A program made the translations under genes and the position numbers. From NCBI GenBank assembly GCA_001817505.1, contig MHIM01000006.1, forward strand, positions 1-37,686: a DNA stretch of 37,686 bases, in the 5' to 3' direction. The notes below the pieces were generated by a model, which saw only the letters and a program-made list of their open reading frames with translations, made no database searches and was not told the origin of the DNA. The stretch comes from Candidatus Buchananbacteria bacterium RIFCSPLOWO2_01_FULL_39_33 (GTDB lineage Bacteria > Patescibacteriota > Patescibacteriia > 2-01-FULL-39-33). Shown here in pieces: positions 22,940-30,319 of the stretch. Positions within the stretch are counted from its first letter, which is position 1; every line of letters starts with the position of its first letter.

Positions 22940-22961
22940 GCCTTTTTAAAAGGCTTTTTTT
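22940..22961 (+). terminator. Intrinsic terminator between secY and adk
   Basis: GCCTTT-TTA-AAAGGC stem-loop followed by seven Ts. Confidence 0.7.
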
Positions 22962-23019
22962 ATTTGGGAAAATAAGGTAAAATACAAGAGTTAATATTAA
23001 ATAATCGCTTTAATTTTTT

Positions 23020-23691
23020 ATGGCAAAAGACAATAAGCCGTTTGAGATTATTTTATTCGGCCCACCGGCCTCTGGCAAGGGTACCCAAGCCAAGCTATTG
23101 GCTGAGACCTTTGATATTCCCCACATTTCTACCGGCCATTTATTAAGAGAGGTGAAAGCCGATGCTAATAATCATTTAGCCAAAGAGATTGCTAATTTAA
23201 TTGATAATGGCCAGCTGGTTGCTGATGACTTGGTCAATCAAATGGTGGTTGACAGAATTAAAAAAAACGACTGCCAGGCTGGCTTTATTTTGGACGGCTA
23301 CCCCCGAACCGAGGAACAAGTTGAATTTTTGGAAAAAATTTCCAATATTGATTATGTCTTTTTAATTGAAATTAAAGACGAGATGATTATTGAGAGAATA
23401 TCGGGCCGCCGGACTTGTAAGAATGGCCATAGCTGGCATATTAAATATTCGCCCACTAAAAAAGACGGTCTTTGCGATATTTGTGGTGAGGAACTCTATG
23501 TCCGAGACGACGATAATGAGGAAAAAGTCAAAGAACGGCTGAGAATTTATCATCAAAACCATGATCCGATTTTAAACTACTATAATCAAAAAGAAAAATT
23601 AATCATCGTCAATGGCGATCAGCACATTGAAGGCGTTTTTCAGGATTTGATTAAATATTTGGTAGATGATTTAAGGAGAAAGATGAGATAG
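23020..23691 (+). CDS. adk: Adenylate kinase with zinc-binding LID
   Basis: Catalyses AMP + ATP to 2 ADP. The 223 residues show the P-loop GPPASGKGT (14-22), the AMP-binding STGHLLR and LDGYPRTEEQ. The LID has CKNGH ... CDIC, a Cys-His-Cys-Cys set that fits the zinc-type LID, with the second pair in GLCDICGEELYVRDDDNEE. GRR before the LID and RLRIYHQNHDPILNYY complete the family pattern. It lies after secY and a terminator; map follows at 22 bp. No SD. Confidence 0.97.
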   Translation: MAKDNKPFEIILFGPPASGKGTQAKLLAETFDIPHISTGHLLREVKADANNHLAKEIANLIDNGQLVADDLVNQMVVDRIKKNDCQAGFILDGYPRTEEQVEFLEKISNIDYVFLIEIKDEMIIERISGRRTCKNGHSWHIKYSPTKKDGLCDICGEELYVRDDDNEEKVKERLRIYHQNHDPILNYYNQKEKLIIVNGDQHIEGVFQDLIKYLVDDLRRKMR

Positions 23692-23713
23692 ATATAAAAA
23701 TATAAATTAGATA

Positions 23714-24481
23714 ATGATAAAACTAAAAACTAAACAAGATATAAAAATATTGCGCCGCGGTGGCCGGATTTTGTCCAAGGTTATGGACCAGCTATCAGCT
23801 GAAGTTAAACCTGGCGTTAACACCGAGCAACTGACTGATTTGGCGGAAAAGCTGATTATTAAAGCCGGTGGACGACCGAGTTTCAAGGGCTATAAAGCGG
23901 CTTGGGCCAAACAGGCCTATCCAGCGGCCTTATGCGTTTCTCTTAATAATGAAGTGGTCCATGGTTTGCCGGTACCAGCCAGAATTATTAAAAATGGCGA
24001 TATTGTTAGCCTGGATTGCGGTTTGGAGTATGAAGGTTTGTTTACTGATATGGCTAGAACTATTATCGTTGGTCAGGTTAGTAGAAAATTAAAAAAATTA
24101 GTATCGGTGACTCAAGAGGCCTTAATGAAAGGCATTGGACAAATCAAGCCGGGTCATAAAATTTCTGATATCTCTCGAGCTATTCAAAAACAGGTGGAAA
24201 AAAATGGCTTTTCGGTAGTGCGCCAGTTGGTTGGTCATGGCGTGGGCTATAGCGCCCATGAAGAACCGCCAACCCCCAATTTTGTTGATAAAAACGTGCC
24301 TGATGTGGAATTAAAAGTCGGTCTGGTTTTGGCTATTGAGCCGATGGTTAATGTCGGTGGCTGGGAGGTTGAAAGTTTAGAAGACGGCTGGACGATAGTT
24401 ACTCGTGATAAAAGCATTTCAGCTCATTTTGAACACACGGTGGCAGTGACGGAAAAGGGGTTTGAAATATTAACTAGATAA
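23714..24481 (+). CDS. map: Methionine aminopeptidase, type I
   Basis: Removes the initiator methionine from new proteins. The 255 residues have VVHGLPVPARIIKNGDIVSLDCGLEYEGLFTDMARTIIVG with two metal-binding aspartates, the histidine in VGHGVGYSAHEEPPTPNF, and glutamates in AIEPMVNVG and HFEHTVAVTEKGFEILT. Length is normal for type Ia without zinc-finger extension. The usual next genes (infA, rpmJ, rpsM, rpsK, rpsD, rpoA, rplQ) are missing; ruvX follows 10 bp later. Confidence 0.98.
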   Translation: MIKLKTKQDIKILRRGGRILSKVMDQLSAEVKPGVNTEQLTDLAEKLIIKAGGRPSFKGYKAAWAKQAYPAALCVSLNNEVVHGLPVPARIIKNGDIVSLDCGLEYEGLFTDMARTIIVGQVSRKLKKLVSVTQEALMKGIGQIKPGHKISDISRAIQKQVEKNGFSVVRQLVGHGVGYSAHEEPPTPNFVDKNVPDVELKVGLVLAIEPMVNVGGWEVESLEDGWTIVTRDKSISAHFEHTVAVTEKGFEILTR

Positions 24482-24491
24482 TTTAAAAATT

Positions 24492-24884
24492 ATGAAACTC
24501 TTAGGCCTTGATTACGGTGAAGCGAAAATCGGTTTGGCTATCGGCGACCTTGACAGCGGGGTGGCCACACCTTATGGAGTTATTAAAAATCTGGGTTGGA
24601 ATAATGTTATTCACGAAATAAAAAATATTAGTGATCAAGAAGGCATAACTAAAATAATTGTTGGCGTGCCGGTTAATCCCGCCTCCCTTGAATCCGAGCA
24701 GATCAGAAAAATAGAAAATTTCATCTGGCAACTCAAAGCCAAAACCGGCTTAGAAGTTCTGGGTCAGGACGAAAGATTTTCTACCCAAGCAGCCCAAAAA
24801 TTGATAGCTAAAAACCGGGCTCATGATGATGAGGTGTCAGCCATGCTGATTTTACAAAATTATTTTGACTCACCAAGTAAATAA
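24492..24884 (+). CDS. ruvX: Holliday-junction-resolvase-like protein / pre-16S rRNA nuclease YqgF
   Basis: An RNase H-fold protein of 130 residues: LGLDYGEAKIGLAIGD (first catalytic aspartate D7), IVGVPVN, QDERFSTQAA and the final HDDEVSAMLILQNYFD. In E. coli the homologue matures the 5' end of 16S rRNA. It is 10 bp after map, so likely co-transcribed with the translation genes. No SD. Confidence 0.95.
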   Translation: MKLLGLDYGEAKIGLAIGDLDSGVATPYGVIKNLGWNNVIHEIKNISDQEGITKIIVGVPVNPASLESEQIRKIENFIWQLKAKTGLEVLGQDERFSTQAAQKLIAKNRAHDDEVSAMLILQNYFDSPSK

Positions 24885-24895
24885 ATATTAAGGAC

Positions 24896-25011
24896 ACCAG
24901 ATACAAGACACGAAAAAGATACAATAACCAATATTCAATAACTAAATATTTTAAATAGATTTTAATTATTTGAATTTGAAGTTTGGAATTTATTTGTAAC
25001 TGGTATCTGGT
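24896..25011. repeat. ruvX-recO spacer with 9-bp inverted arms
   Basis: ACCAGATAC (24896-24904) and GTATCTGGT (25003-25011) are perfect inverted repeats at the two ends of an AT-rich spacer, the same architecture as the other spacers with a different sequence. Confidence 0.55.
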
Positions 25012-25030
25012 AGCCTTATTTTATCTTTTT

Positions 25031-25603
25031 ATGTCAACTTTTTTAACCCAAGGCATAATCTTAAAAAAGGAGGATTATCGGGATTACGACTGCAAGTTTA
25101 TTATTTATACCTTAAGTCGGGGCAAGATAATTGTTTTGGCTAAAGGGTCTAAAAAAATCACTTCCAAATTAAATCCCCATTTGGATTTTTTTTCTACCTT
25201 AACGCTGATGGTGGCTAATAGTTCAGCTTTAAAGCGCTTAGCTGGCGTTCAACTACTGAAAAAATATAAACGAATCAATCAGTACTTTTCCAAAAATATT
25301 AGCGCTTTGTATTTTTTGGAAGTGGTTAATTTACTGGTTAAATATGATTTTAAGGACGATGAAGTTTATAAAATCATCGTCAGTTTTTTTTCGGCTTTGG
25401 AAGATGGCCAGAACAGCCAGGTGGATTTACTATCTTTGAATAAACATCTTTTTGAATTATTGAGCCATTTGGGCTACCGGCCTAAAATTAAAGTTAGCCG
25501 GCAAAAGCAATTAGCGATTGAATTCCACCGATTAGTGACCGAAATATCGGAAAAGGAAGTTAAGAGTTTTAATCTCCTTGCCAAAAATTTGCTTTTTAGC
25601 TAA
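25031..25603 (+). CDS. recO: DNA repair protein RecO (short form)
   Basis: RecO anneals ssDNA and loads RecA with RecR. The track starts at TTG (24983), but the ATG at 25031 begins the family sequence MSTFLTQGIILKKEDYRDYDCKFIIYTLSRGKIIVLAKGSKK, the N-terminal OB fold. At 190 residues it is shorter than typical RecO (~240) and lacks the C-terminal four-cysteine zinc motif; the C-terminal helical part is otherwise present (LLSLNKHLFELLSHLGYRP). Located between ruvX and aspS. No SD. Confidence 0.9.
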   Translation: MSTFLTQGIILKKEDYRDYDCKFIIYTLSRGKIIVLAKGSKKITSKLNPHLDFFSTLTLMVANSSALKRLAGVQLLKKYKRINQYFSKNISALYFLEVVNLLVKYDFKDDEVYKIIVSFFSALEDGQNSQVDLLSLNKHLFELLSHLGYRPKIKVSRQKQLAIEFHRLVTEISEKEVKSFNLLAKNLLFS

Positions 25604-25642
25604 AATGTATCCATTAAATCAACTAAATTTTAAGTTAATTTT

Positions 25643-27073
25643 ATGAAGAGAAGGCCGATTCAGGAGGTTGCCAAAATGATAGGTCAGGCAGCTATGGTGG
25701 CCGGCTGGGTCAACAACCGCCGGGATCACGGCAAGATTATTTTCATTGACTTAAGGGACAGAAGCGGACTTTTGCAAATAGTTTTTACCCCGGAAAATCA
25801 AGAGCTTTATGAGCGAGCTAAGACCTTACGCTCGGAATTTGTGGTCAGAATTTCCGGCTCAATTAACCAACGGCCGCCAAAATTGATTAACGACAAAATT
25901 GACACTGGCCGGATAGAAATGCTGGCCAAGGACTTAGAAATTTTAAATGAAGCTAAAACTCCGCCTTTTGAATTGGCTAAGGATACTATTAGTGTTGATG
26001 AGGAACTGCGCTTGAAGTATCGCTACTTGGATTTGCGCTCTCTAAGGATGACGAAAAATTTAATCAAGCGTTCACAAGTAGCTCAATTTTTTCGCGAGTA
26101 TTTGATTAAAGAAGGATTCTTAGAAGTGGAGACGCCCTATTTGACCAAGGGCACGCCGGAAGGAGCCAGGGAATTTTTGGTGCCGGCGCGCTTATGGCCG
26201 GGCCAGTTTTATGTTCTACCGCAATCGCCTCAGCAATTCAAACAATTACTGATGATAGCTGGGGTGGAAAAATATTTTCAAATTGCCCGTTGTTTTAGAG
26301 ATGAGGATCAGCGGGGCGACCGCCAGGCAGAATTTACCCAATTGGATTTGGAGATGAGTTTTATTACCCAGGCAGACATTATTGAGTTAATAGAAAAAAT
26401 GTTTATCAATTTGGTTGAAACTCTATATCCTCATAAGAAAATTACTCAAAAACCCTTTCCTCAAATTTCTTACCAAGAAGCCATGGACAAATATAAGACC
26501 GACAAGCCGGATATTAGAAGAGATAAAAATGATCCCAGTGAATTGGGTTTTTGCTGGCTGGTTGATAAGCCAATGTTTGCCTATTCTGCCAGCGCCAAAA
26601 AAATTGTGGCTACCCACCATCCTTTTACTAGGCCGGTTAAAAGCGATATGGAAAAATATCCTGATGAGCCGCTAAAATGGCACGCCTATTCTTATGATTT
26701 TATCTTGAATGGCTTTGAGATTGCCGGTGGCTCAATTAGAATCCATCAAAAAGAAATCCAGGAACAAGTTTTTAAAATTTTGAATTTGTCAGAAAAAGAA
26801 ATCAAAGCCCGTTTTGGCCATATACTGGAGGCCTTTGAATATGGCGCGCCGCCTCATGGCGGCATTGCGCCCGGCCTTGACCGAATTATGGCGATTTTAG
26901 AAAATGAGCCTAATATTCGCGAAGTGATTGTTTTTCCTAAAACCGGCGATAATCGCGATCTAATGATGGACGCGCCAAATTTCGTGTCTAAAAAGGCCTT
27001 GAAAGACGCGCATATTGAATTAGCCAAAGGAATTGAAGCCGAAGCTGGTTTTGATACGGAAATGGCGGAATAA
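25643..27073 (+). CDS. aspS: Aspartyl-tRNA synthetase lacking the GAD insertion
   Basis: Class II synthetase charging tRNA-Asp. OB-fold anticodon domain: AAMVAGWVNNRRDHGKIIFIDLRDRSG. Catalytic core: LKYRYLDLR, FLEVETPYL, QSPQQFKQLLM, motif 2 FRDEDQRGDRQAEFTQLDLEMSF, the late THHPFTRP and motif 3 GIAPGLDRIMAIL. The 476 residues compare with ~590 for the usual bacterial enzyme; between SYQEAMDKYKTDKPDIR and FCWLVDKPMFAY the ~110-residue GAD domain is missing. Bacterial-type motifs elsewhere argue against an archaeal enzyme. Whether it is discriminating for Asp versus Asn cannot be read here. Confidence 0.97.
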   Translation: MKRRPIQEVAKMIGQAAMVAGWVNNRRDHGKIIFIDLRDRSGLLQIVFTPENQELYERAKTLRSEFVVRISGSINQRPPKLINDKIDTGRIEMLAKDLEILNEAKTPPFELAKDTISVDEELRLKYRYLDLRSLRMTKNLIKRSQVAQFFREYLIKEGFLEVETPYLTKGTPEGAREFLVPARLWPGQFYVLPQSPQQFKQLLMIAGVEKYFQIARCFRDEDQRGDRQAEFTQLDLEMSFITQADIIELIEKMFINLVETLYPHKKITQKPFPQISYQEAMDKYKTDKPDIRRDKNDPSELGFCWLVDKPMFAYSASAKKIVATHHPFTRPVKSDMEKYPDEPLKWHAYSYDFILNGFEIAGGSIRIHQKEIQEQVFKILNLSEKEIKARFGHILEAFEYGAPPHGGIAPGLDRIMAILENEPNIREVIVFPKTGDNRDLMMDAPNFVSKKALKDAHIELAKGIEAEAGFDTEMAE

Positions 27074-27137
27074 AATTTTTCAGGCAGATTAAGTGATCTA
27101 TAAGGTCAAGCTAGAAAATAAATTTTAACTTTACAAT

Positions 27138-27455
27138 ATGGAAAAGGAACCGGCTTTTCAGTCAATTGAAGATAAATTTAGACAACAAATTGGTGAAAGA
27201 TTTGATCTCTGGGTTTCTATTATTGATGAGGCAAAAGTGAGTGAAGGGACTAAGGAAAAAATCAAAGAAATATTATCAACTTTTAGAGATAAGGCCTTGG
27301 CTAATTGGTGGGCAGATATAGATGACGCTTTTTATGGAACAATTAACGCCATGTTTAATGCAATTTATGACGAAAGCAATAAAAATGAGGCCAAAGCGCT
27401 GTTTCAAAATATCAGGGATGATATGTGGATGCTATTTAGAGAGATAAGAGATTAA
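27138..27455 (+). CDS. Small acidic helical protein of unknown function (105 aa)
   Basis: I do not recognise this 105-residue protein. It appears all-helical, with heptad-like stretches (IEDKFRQQIGERFDLWVSIIDEAK, TKEKIKEILSTFRDKALANWW) and many Trp/Phe residues (NWWADIDDAFYGTINAMFNAIYD, DDMWMLFREIRD). No transmembrane segment or cysteine. It lies between aspS and a winged-helix regulator with no SD, and appears intact. Confidence 0.65.
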   Translation: MEKEPAFQSIEDKFRQQIGERFDLWVSIIDEAKVSEGTKEKIKEILSTFRDKALANWWADIDDAFYGTINAMFNAIYDESNKNEAKALFQNIRDDMWMLFREIRD

Positions 27456-27544
27456 AATTTATTACCCTAATAAAATAATATGACATCTCTTAAGGAGGTG
27501 TTATTTTATGAATATTAGCTTATTTCCGTTTAATATTTGATGTT

Positions 27545-27573
27545 TTGTGATAACCAAAATATTTTGTTATAAT
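27545..27573 (+). promoter_or_regulatory. Promoter of the winged-helix regulator
   Basis: TTGTGA (27545-27550), 17 bp, perfect TATAAT (27568-27573). The predicted start point (~27580) leaves a leader of only about 15 nt before the ATG. Confidence 0.65.
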
Positions 27574-27594
27574 ATAACCATAATTTATGGTTAT
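27574..27594. promoter_or_regulatory. Palindromic operator overlapping the start point and abutting the ATG
   Basis: ATAACCATAA-T-TTATGGTTAT is a perfect 10-bp inverted repeat with one central base. It begins right after the -10 box and ends one base before the start codon at 27595. This placement suggests autorepression by the encoded winged-helix protein (inference). Confidence 0.65.
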
Positions 27595-27960
27595 ATGGCG
27601 CTCTCTAACTTGCAAAAATATATCCTCAATAAGGGTTTGGAGGGTCGGGCTAAGACAGTCATCAAGGCGGTTTTAAAAAAGTTTTATGCTGCCAAAAAGA
27701 ACCAGCCCAAAGAAGAAGATCAGCTCAATATTATCACTAAAAGCGTTGAACGGCTGATTAAAAAGGGTTTAGTTAAGGGAATAGGCGTTAAAACTAAAGA
27801 AAAGTGGTTTGTTAAAGAAGTTATCTTAACTAAGAAAGGATTAAAAAAGGCCAAAGAGCTTCTGGGCCAGCAGCAGGAACTGCCTTTTATTAAGAAAATA
27901 TCCGTCAAAGGCGGACCCCATGCCAGAGGCAGGCAAGGCGTCTCTGGCGGGAAAAAATAG
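27595..27960 (+). CDS. Winged-helix transcriptional regulator (PadR/MarR-like)
   Basis: The track begins at 27547, but that start would precede the -10 box; the ATG at 27595 gives 121 residues beginning MALSNLQKYILNK. Residues ~1-95 look like a winged helix: helical LQKYILNKGLEGR..TVIKAVLKKFY, recognition-helix region LNIITKSVERLIKKGLVKGIG, then a beta wing (KEKWFVKEVILTKKGLKKAKELL). The last ~18 residues (VKGGPHARGRQGVSGGKK) are encoded by a GC-rich dispersed repeat and are probably dispensable. A perfect palindrome at its own promoter suggests autoregulation. It lies 12 bp before the HD gene and likely shares its transcript. Confidence 0.75.
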   Translation: MALSNLQKYILNKGLEGRAKTVIKAVLKKFYAAKKNQPKEEDQLNIITKSVERLIKKGLVKGIGVKTKEKWFVKEVILTKKGLKKAKELLGQQQELPFIKKISVKGGPHARGRQGVSGGKK

Positions 27961-28017
27961 AAACTAAAATTTATGGTTAATAATATGCCCGCCAAAGGCG
28001 GGTCCGCCCCTGGCGGA
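27904..28017. repeat. GC-rich dispersed repeat spanning the regulator-HD gene junction
   Basis: Two related elements, GTCAAAGGCGGACC...TCTCTGGCGGG (27904-27951) and GCCAAAGGCGGGTCC...CCTGGCGG (27991-28017). The first encodes the C-terminus of the regulator and the second the N-terminus of the HD protein. Part of the first (27922-27940) recurs inverted at 13237-13255. Confidence 0.7.
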
Positions 28018-28683
28018 AAATTAACTTTAGATCAAGTCAAAAATAATCCGAATATTAAATGTTTTCTCAAGCAGACCGATCTTTTTTTGGATGCCATAGG
28101 TTTTACTGATCATGGCCAGCGTCATATCAATATTGTGGCAGATCGGGCCGGGACTCTGGCGCAGAAGATCGGCTTGAATAAAAACGACCAGGAACTCTCG
28201 GCTATTGCCGGTTATTGCCATGACATGGGCAATTTTTTGGGCCGGACTTATCATCATTATTGGGCGGCTTTGTTGTTTTCCCAGGTTTTTATGGAGGAAA
28301 TGGACGGTTCAAGCGATTTAGCCACTATTATGCAGGCCATAGTTACCCATGATAAAAATGAAGTGAAAATAGTCAGTAAAGTTTCAGCCGTTTTGATTTT
28401 AGCCGATAAATCCGATGTTCACCGGACTCGCGTCAGAAAAAAAGACATTAAAAATATTAAATCCGATATTCACGACCGAGTCAATTATTCGGTCACCGAA
28501 AATAAATTATCAGTTGACCGAGGTAAAAGAGAAATTATTCTGCGTCTGAAAATTGATACCAATATCACTAAGCTGCTGGAATATTTTGAAATTTTCATCA
28601 ATCGTATGACTTATTGCCGCTTGGCGGCCGATTATCTGGGCTATAAATTTGTTTTATATATAAATAATTTTAAACTGTCTTAA
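27973..28683 (+). CDS. HD-domain phosphohydrolase
   Basis: A 236-residue HD-superfamily protein. Metal ligands are H51 in DHGQRHI, H83-D84 in GYCHDMGN, H94-H95 in YHHYWAALL and a later THDKNE. This pattern fits metal-dependent phosphohydrolases acting on nucleotides or cyclic nucleotides; the substrate is unknown. The first 16 residues include PAKGGSAPGG, encoded by a GC-rich repeat, so the true start could be downstream or the repeat may have been inserted in frame. The next in-frame methionine is far inside the domain, favouring the listed start. It follows the regulator gene by 12 bp. Confidence 0.8.
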   Translation: MVNNMPAKGGSAPGGKLTLDQVKNNPNIKCFLKQTDLFLDAIGFTDHGQRHINIVADRAGTLAQKIGLNKNDQELSAIAGYCHDMGNFLGRTYHHYWAALLFSQVFMEEMDGSSDLATIMQAIVTHDKNEVKIVSKVSAVLILADKSDVHRTRVRKKDIKNIKSDIHDRVNYSVTENKLSVDRGKREIILRLKIDTNITKLLEYFEIFINRMTYCRLAADYLGYKFVLYINNFKLS

Positions 28684-28785
28684 GATTTGGACAAAATCCA
28701 GACTATGAGGGTAAGGATAAAATTAATTAACTATATAAGATTGTGATAATTTATTATTCAAATCTTATTTAACAGGGTAAAATTT

Positions 28786-29715
28786 ATGGAAGAACAAGAC
28801 CATTATAGGGGACGGGGAGCACTGGACGCTTTCTTAAACCTTTTTTGTCTCATCACGCTGGCCTGGACGTCAATTGCCGCCGGCCTAATCCTTTTTCAGA
28901 TTATTGATAAATTTTTAAGTCCGGAAAAACTCTACTATTACAATGAATTTTCCCAAGTCGGCTTGAAAATCGGCATTGCCTCGGCCTTGATTGTTACGCC
29001 GATATTTTTATTGGTGATAAATTTTTTACACCGCCATTATAAAAACGGCGTTTTAAGCCATCAAAGCGGCGTTTATCGCTGGCTGACTTACTTGGTTTTA
29101 TTAGCTGCCGCCTTAAACATTATCGGCCGGTTGATTCAATTGATTTTCCAATTTTTAGACGGTAGTTATACTCTGGCTTCGGTTTTAAAGATTTTAGTCG
29201 TCTTACTGATTGCCAGCGGCATTTTCGGCTATTATTGGTATGATCTAAAAAGAACCGATTATAGCCAACCAAGCCAGATTTCCAAAATATTTTTGGTAGC
29301 GGTAGCAGTAATTATTATTGCTTCAATAGTCGGCGGATTTTTCCTGATTGATTCGCCGCAAATTACCAGAATGAAAAAACGCGATCAGGAAAGAGTCATG
29401 CATTTGAATAATATCCGCAGCATCATCGCTTCCGATTATATTAATGTTAAAACACTGCCAGCTGGTTTATCAGCGCCGAAGTTTTCTAGCAATATTGACC
29501 CTTCAACTAACCAACTCTATGAATATCGGGTTATTGATTCTAATAAATACGAGCTTTGTGCTACTTTTGAACTGCCGGCCGAAGATCCTAGTAAATTGGG
29601 TTATATTAGTGGTGAAAATTGGGATTATCATCAATCAGGCCGACAATGTTTTGAGCAAACTGTTTCTGGTTTAGATGCCAAACCGTTGCCACCGGAAGCT
29701 CAAATTATCAGATAA
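28786..29715 (+). CDS. DUF5671-type membrane protein with extracytoplasmic tail
   Basis: A 309-residue protein. Residues ~14-150 form four hydrophobic helices with the pattern LFCLITLAWTSIAAGLILFQIIDKF ... IASALIVTPIFLLVINFLHRHY ... RWLTYLVLLAAALNIIGRLIQLI ... VLVVLLIASGIFGYYWYDLKR, which I associate with DUF5671, common in Patescibacteria. A fifth helix (FLVAVAVIIIASIVGGFFLI) leads to a ~110-residue soluble tail with two cysteines (LCATFEL, RQCFEQT) that may form a disulfide outside. Function unknown. Single gene; no SD. Confidence 0.8.
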   Translation: MEEQDHYRGRGALDAFLNLFCLITLAWTSIAAGLILFQIIDKFLSPEKLYYYNEFSQVGLKIGIASALIVTPIFLLVINFLHRHYKNGVLSHQSGVYRWLTYLVLLAAALNIIGRLIQLIFQFLDGSYTLASVLKILVVLLIASGIFGYYWYDLKRTDYSQPSQISKIFLVAVAVIIIASIVGGFFLIDSPQITRMKKRDQERVMHLNNIRSIIASDYINVKTLPAGLSAPKFSSNIDPSTNQLYEYRVIDSNKYELCATFELPAEDPSKLGYISGENWDYHQSGRQCFEQTVSGLDAKPLPPEAQIIR

Positions 29716-29738
29716 TTAATTATTAACTAACTTAAATT

Positions 29739-30314
29739 ATGCCAATTCCTAAAAAAGTCAAAAGTTATTTGGATAAGCAAGGCATTGATTATGAGGCCAT
29801 CACCCATAAGACGGTTTATACCGCCTATGATGCCGCCCAAACTCTCAAGAAAGAATTAAAAGAAATTGCCAAGAACTTGTTAATTAAAGCGGACAATACT
29901 TACGCTTTAGTTATCGTGCCAGCTGACAAAAAACTCGACCTCAATAAAATCAAAAAGGCCTTAAGCGCTAAAAATGTTTCTCTTCCCAAGGAAAAAGTGA
30001 TGATCAGAATTTTGAAAATCAAGCCGGGCGCTATTTCTTCTTTCGGCAAATTACACAAATTGGAGACACTAATTGACAAGGCCATGCTCAACACCCAAAA
30101 AGCCATTTTTTCCACCGGCAGTTTGACTGACAGTGTTTTTCTAAAAGTCAAGGACTTTATTCAAATGGAAGAAGCCAAATTGGCTGATATCGCTGCGGCT
30201 GGCGGTTATAAGATTCCCAAAGTCACTAAAAGCCAGATGGCTAAAGTAAAAAAGAAAGTAGCCAAGAAAAAACCCGCTAAAAAGAAAGTTGCTGTTAGAA
30301 AAAAGAAGAGGTAG
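29739..30314 (+). CDS. YbaK/ProX-family aminoacyl-tRNA deacylase-like protein
   Basis: Residues ~1-155 match the YbaK/EbsC editing-domain family: KVKSYLDKQGIDYEAITHKTVYTAYDAAQTL, IAKNLLIKADNTYALVIVPADKKLDLNKIKKAL, and a late FSTGSLTDSVFLKVKDFIQ. These proteins hydrolyse mischarged tRNA in trans. The C-terminal ~30 residues are a Lys/Ala-rich repeat (KKKVAKKKPAKKKVAVRKKKR), plausibly RNA-binding. The usual GG(V/I)SP-type loop is diverged, so the substrate is uncertain. scpA starts five bases after the stop. Confidence 0.8.
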   Translation: MPIPKKVKSYLDKQGIDYEAITHKTVYTAYDAAQTLKKELKEIAKNLLIKADNTYALVIVPADKKLDLNKIKKALSAKNVSLPKEKVMIRILKIKPGAISSFGKLHKLETLIDKAMLNTQKAIFSTGSLTDSVFLKVKDFIQMEEAKLADIAAAGGYKIPKVTKSQMAKVKKKVAKKKPAKKKVAVRKKKR

Positions 30315-30319
30315 AAATA

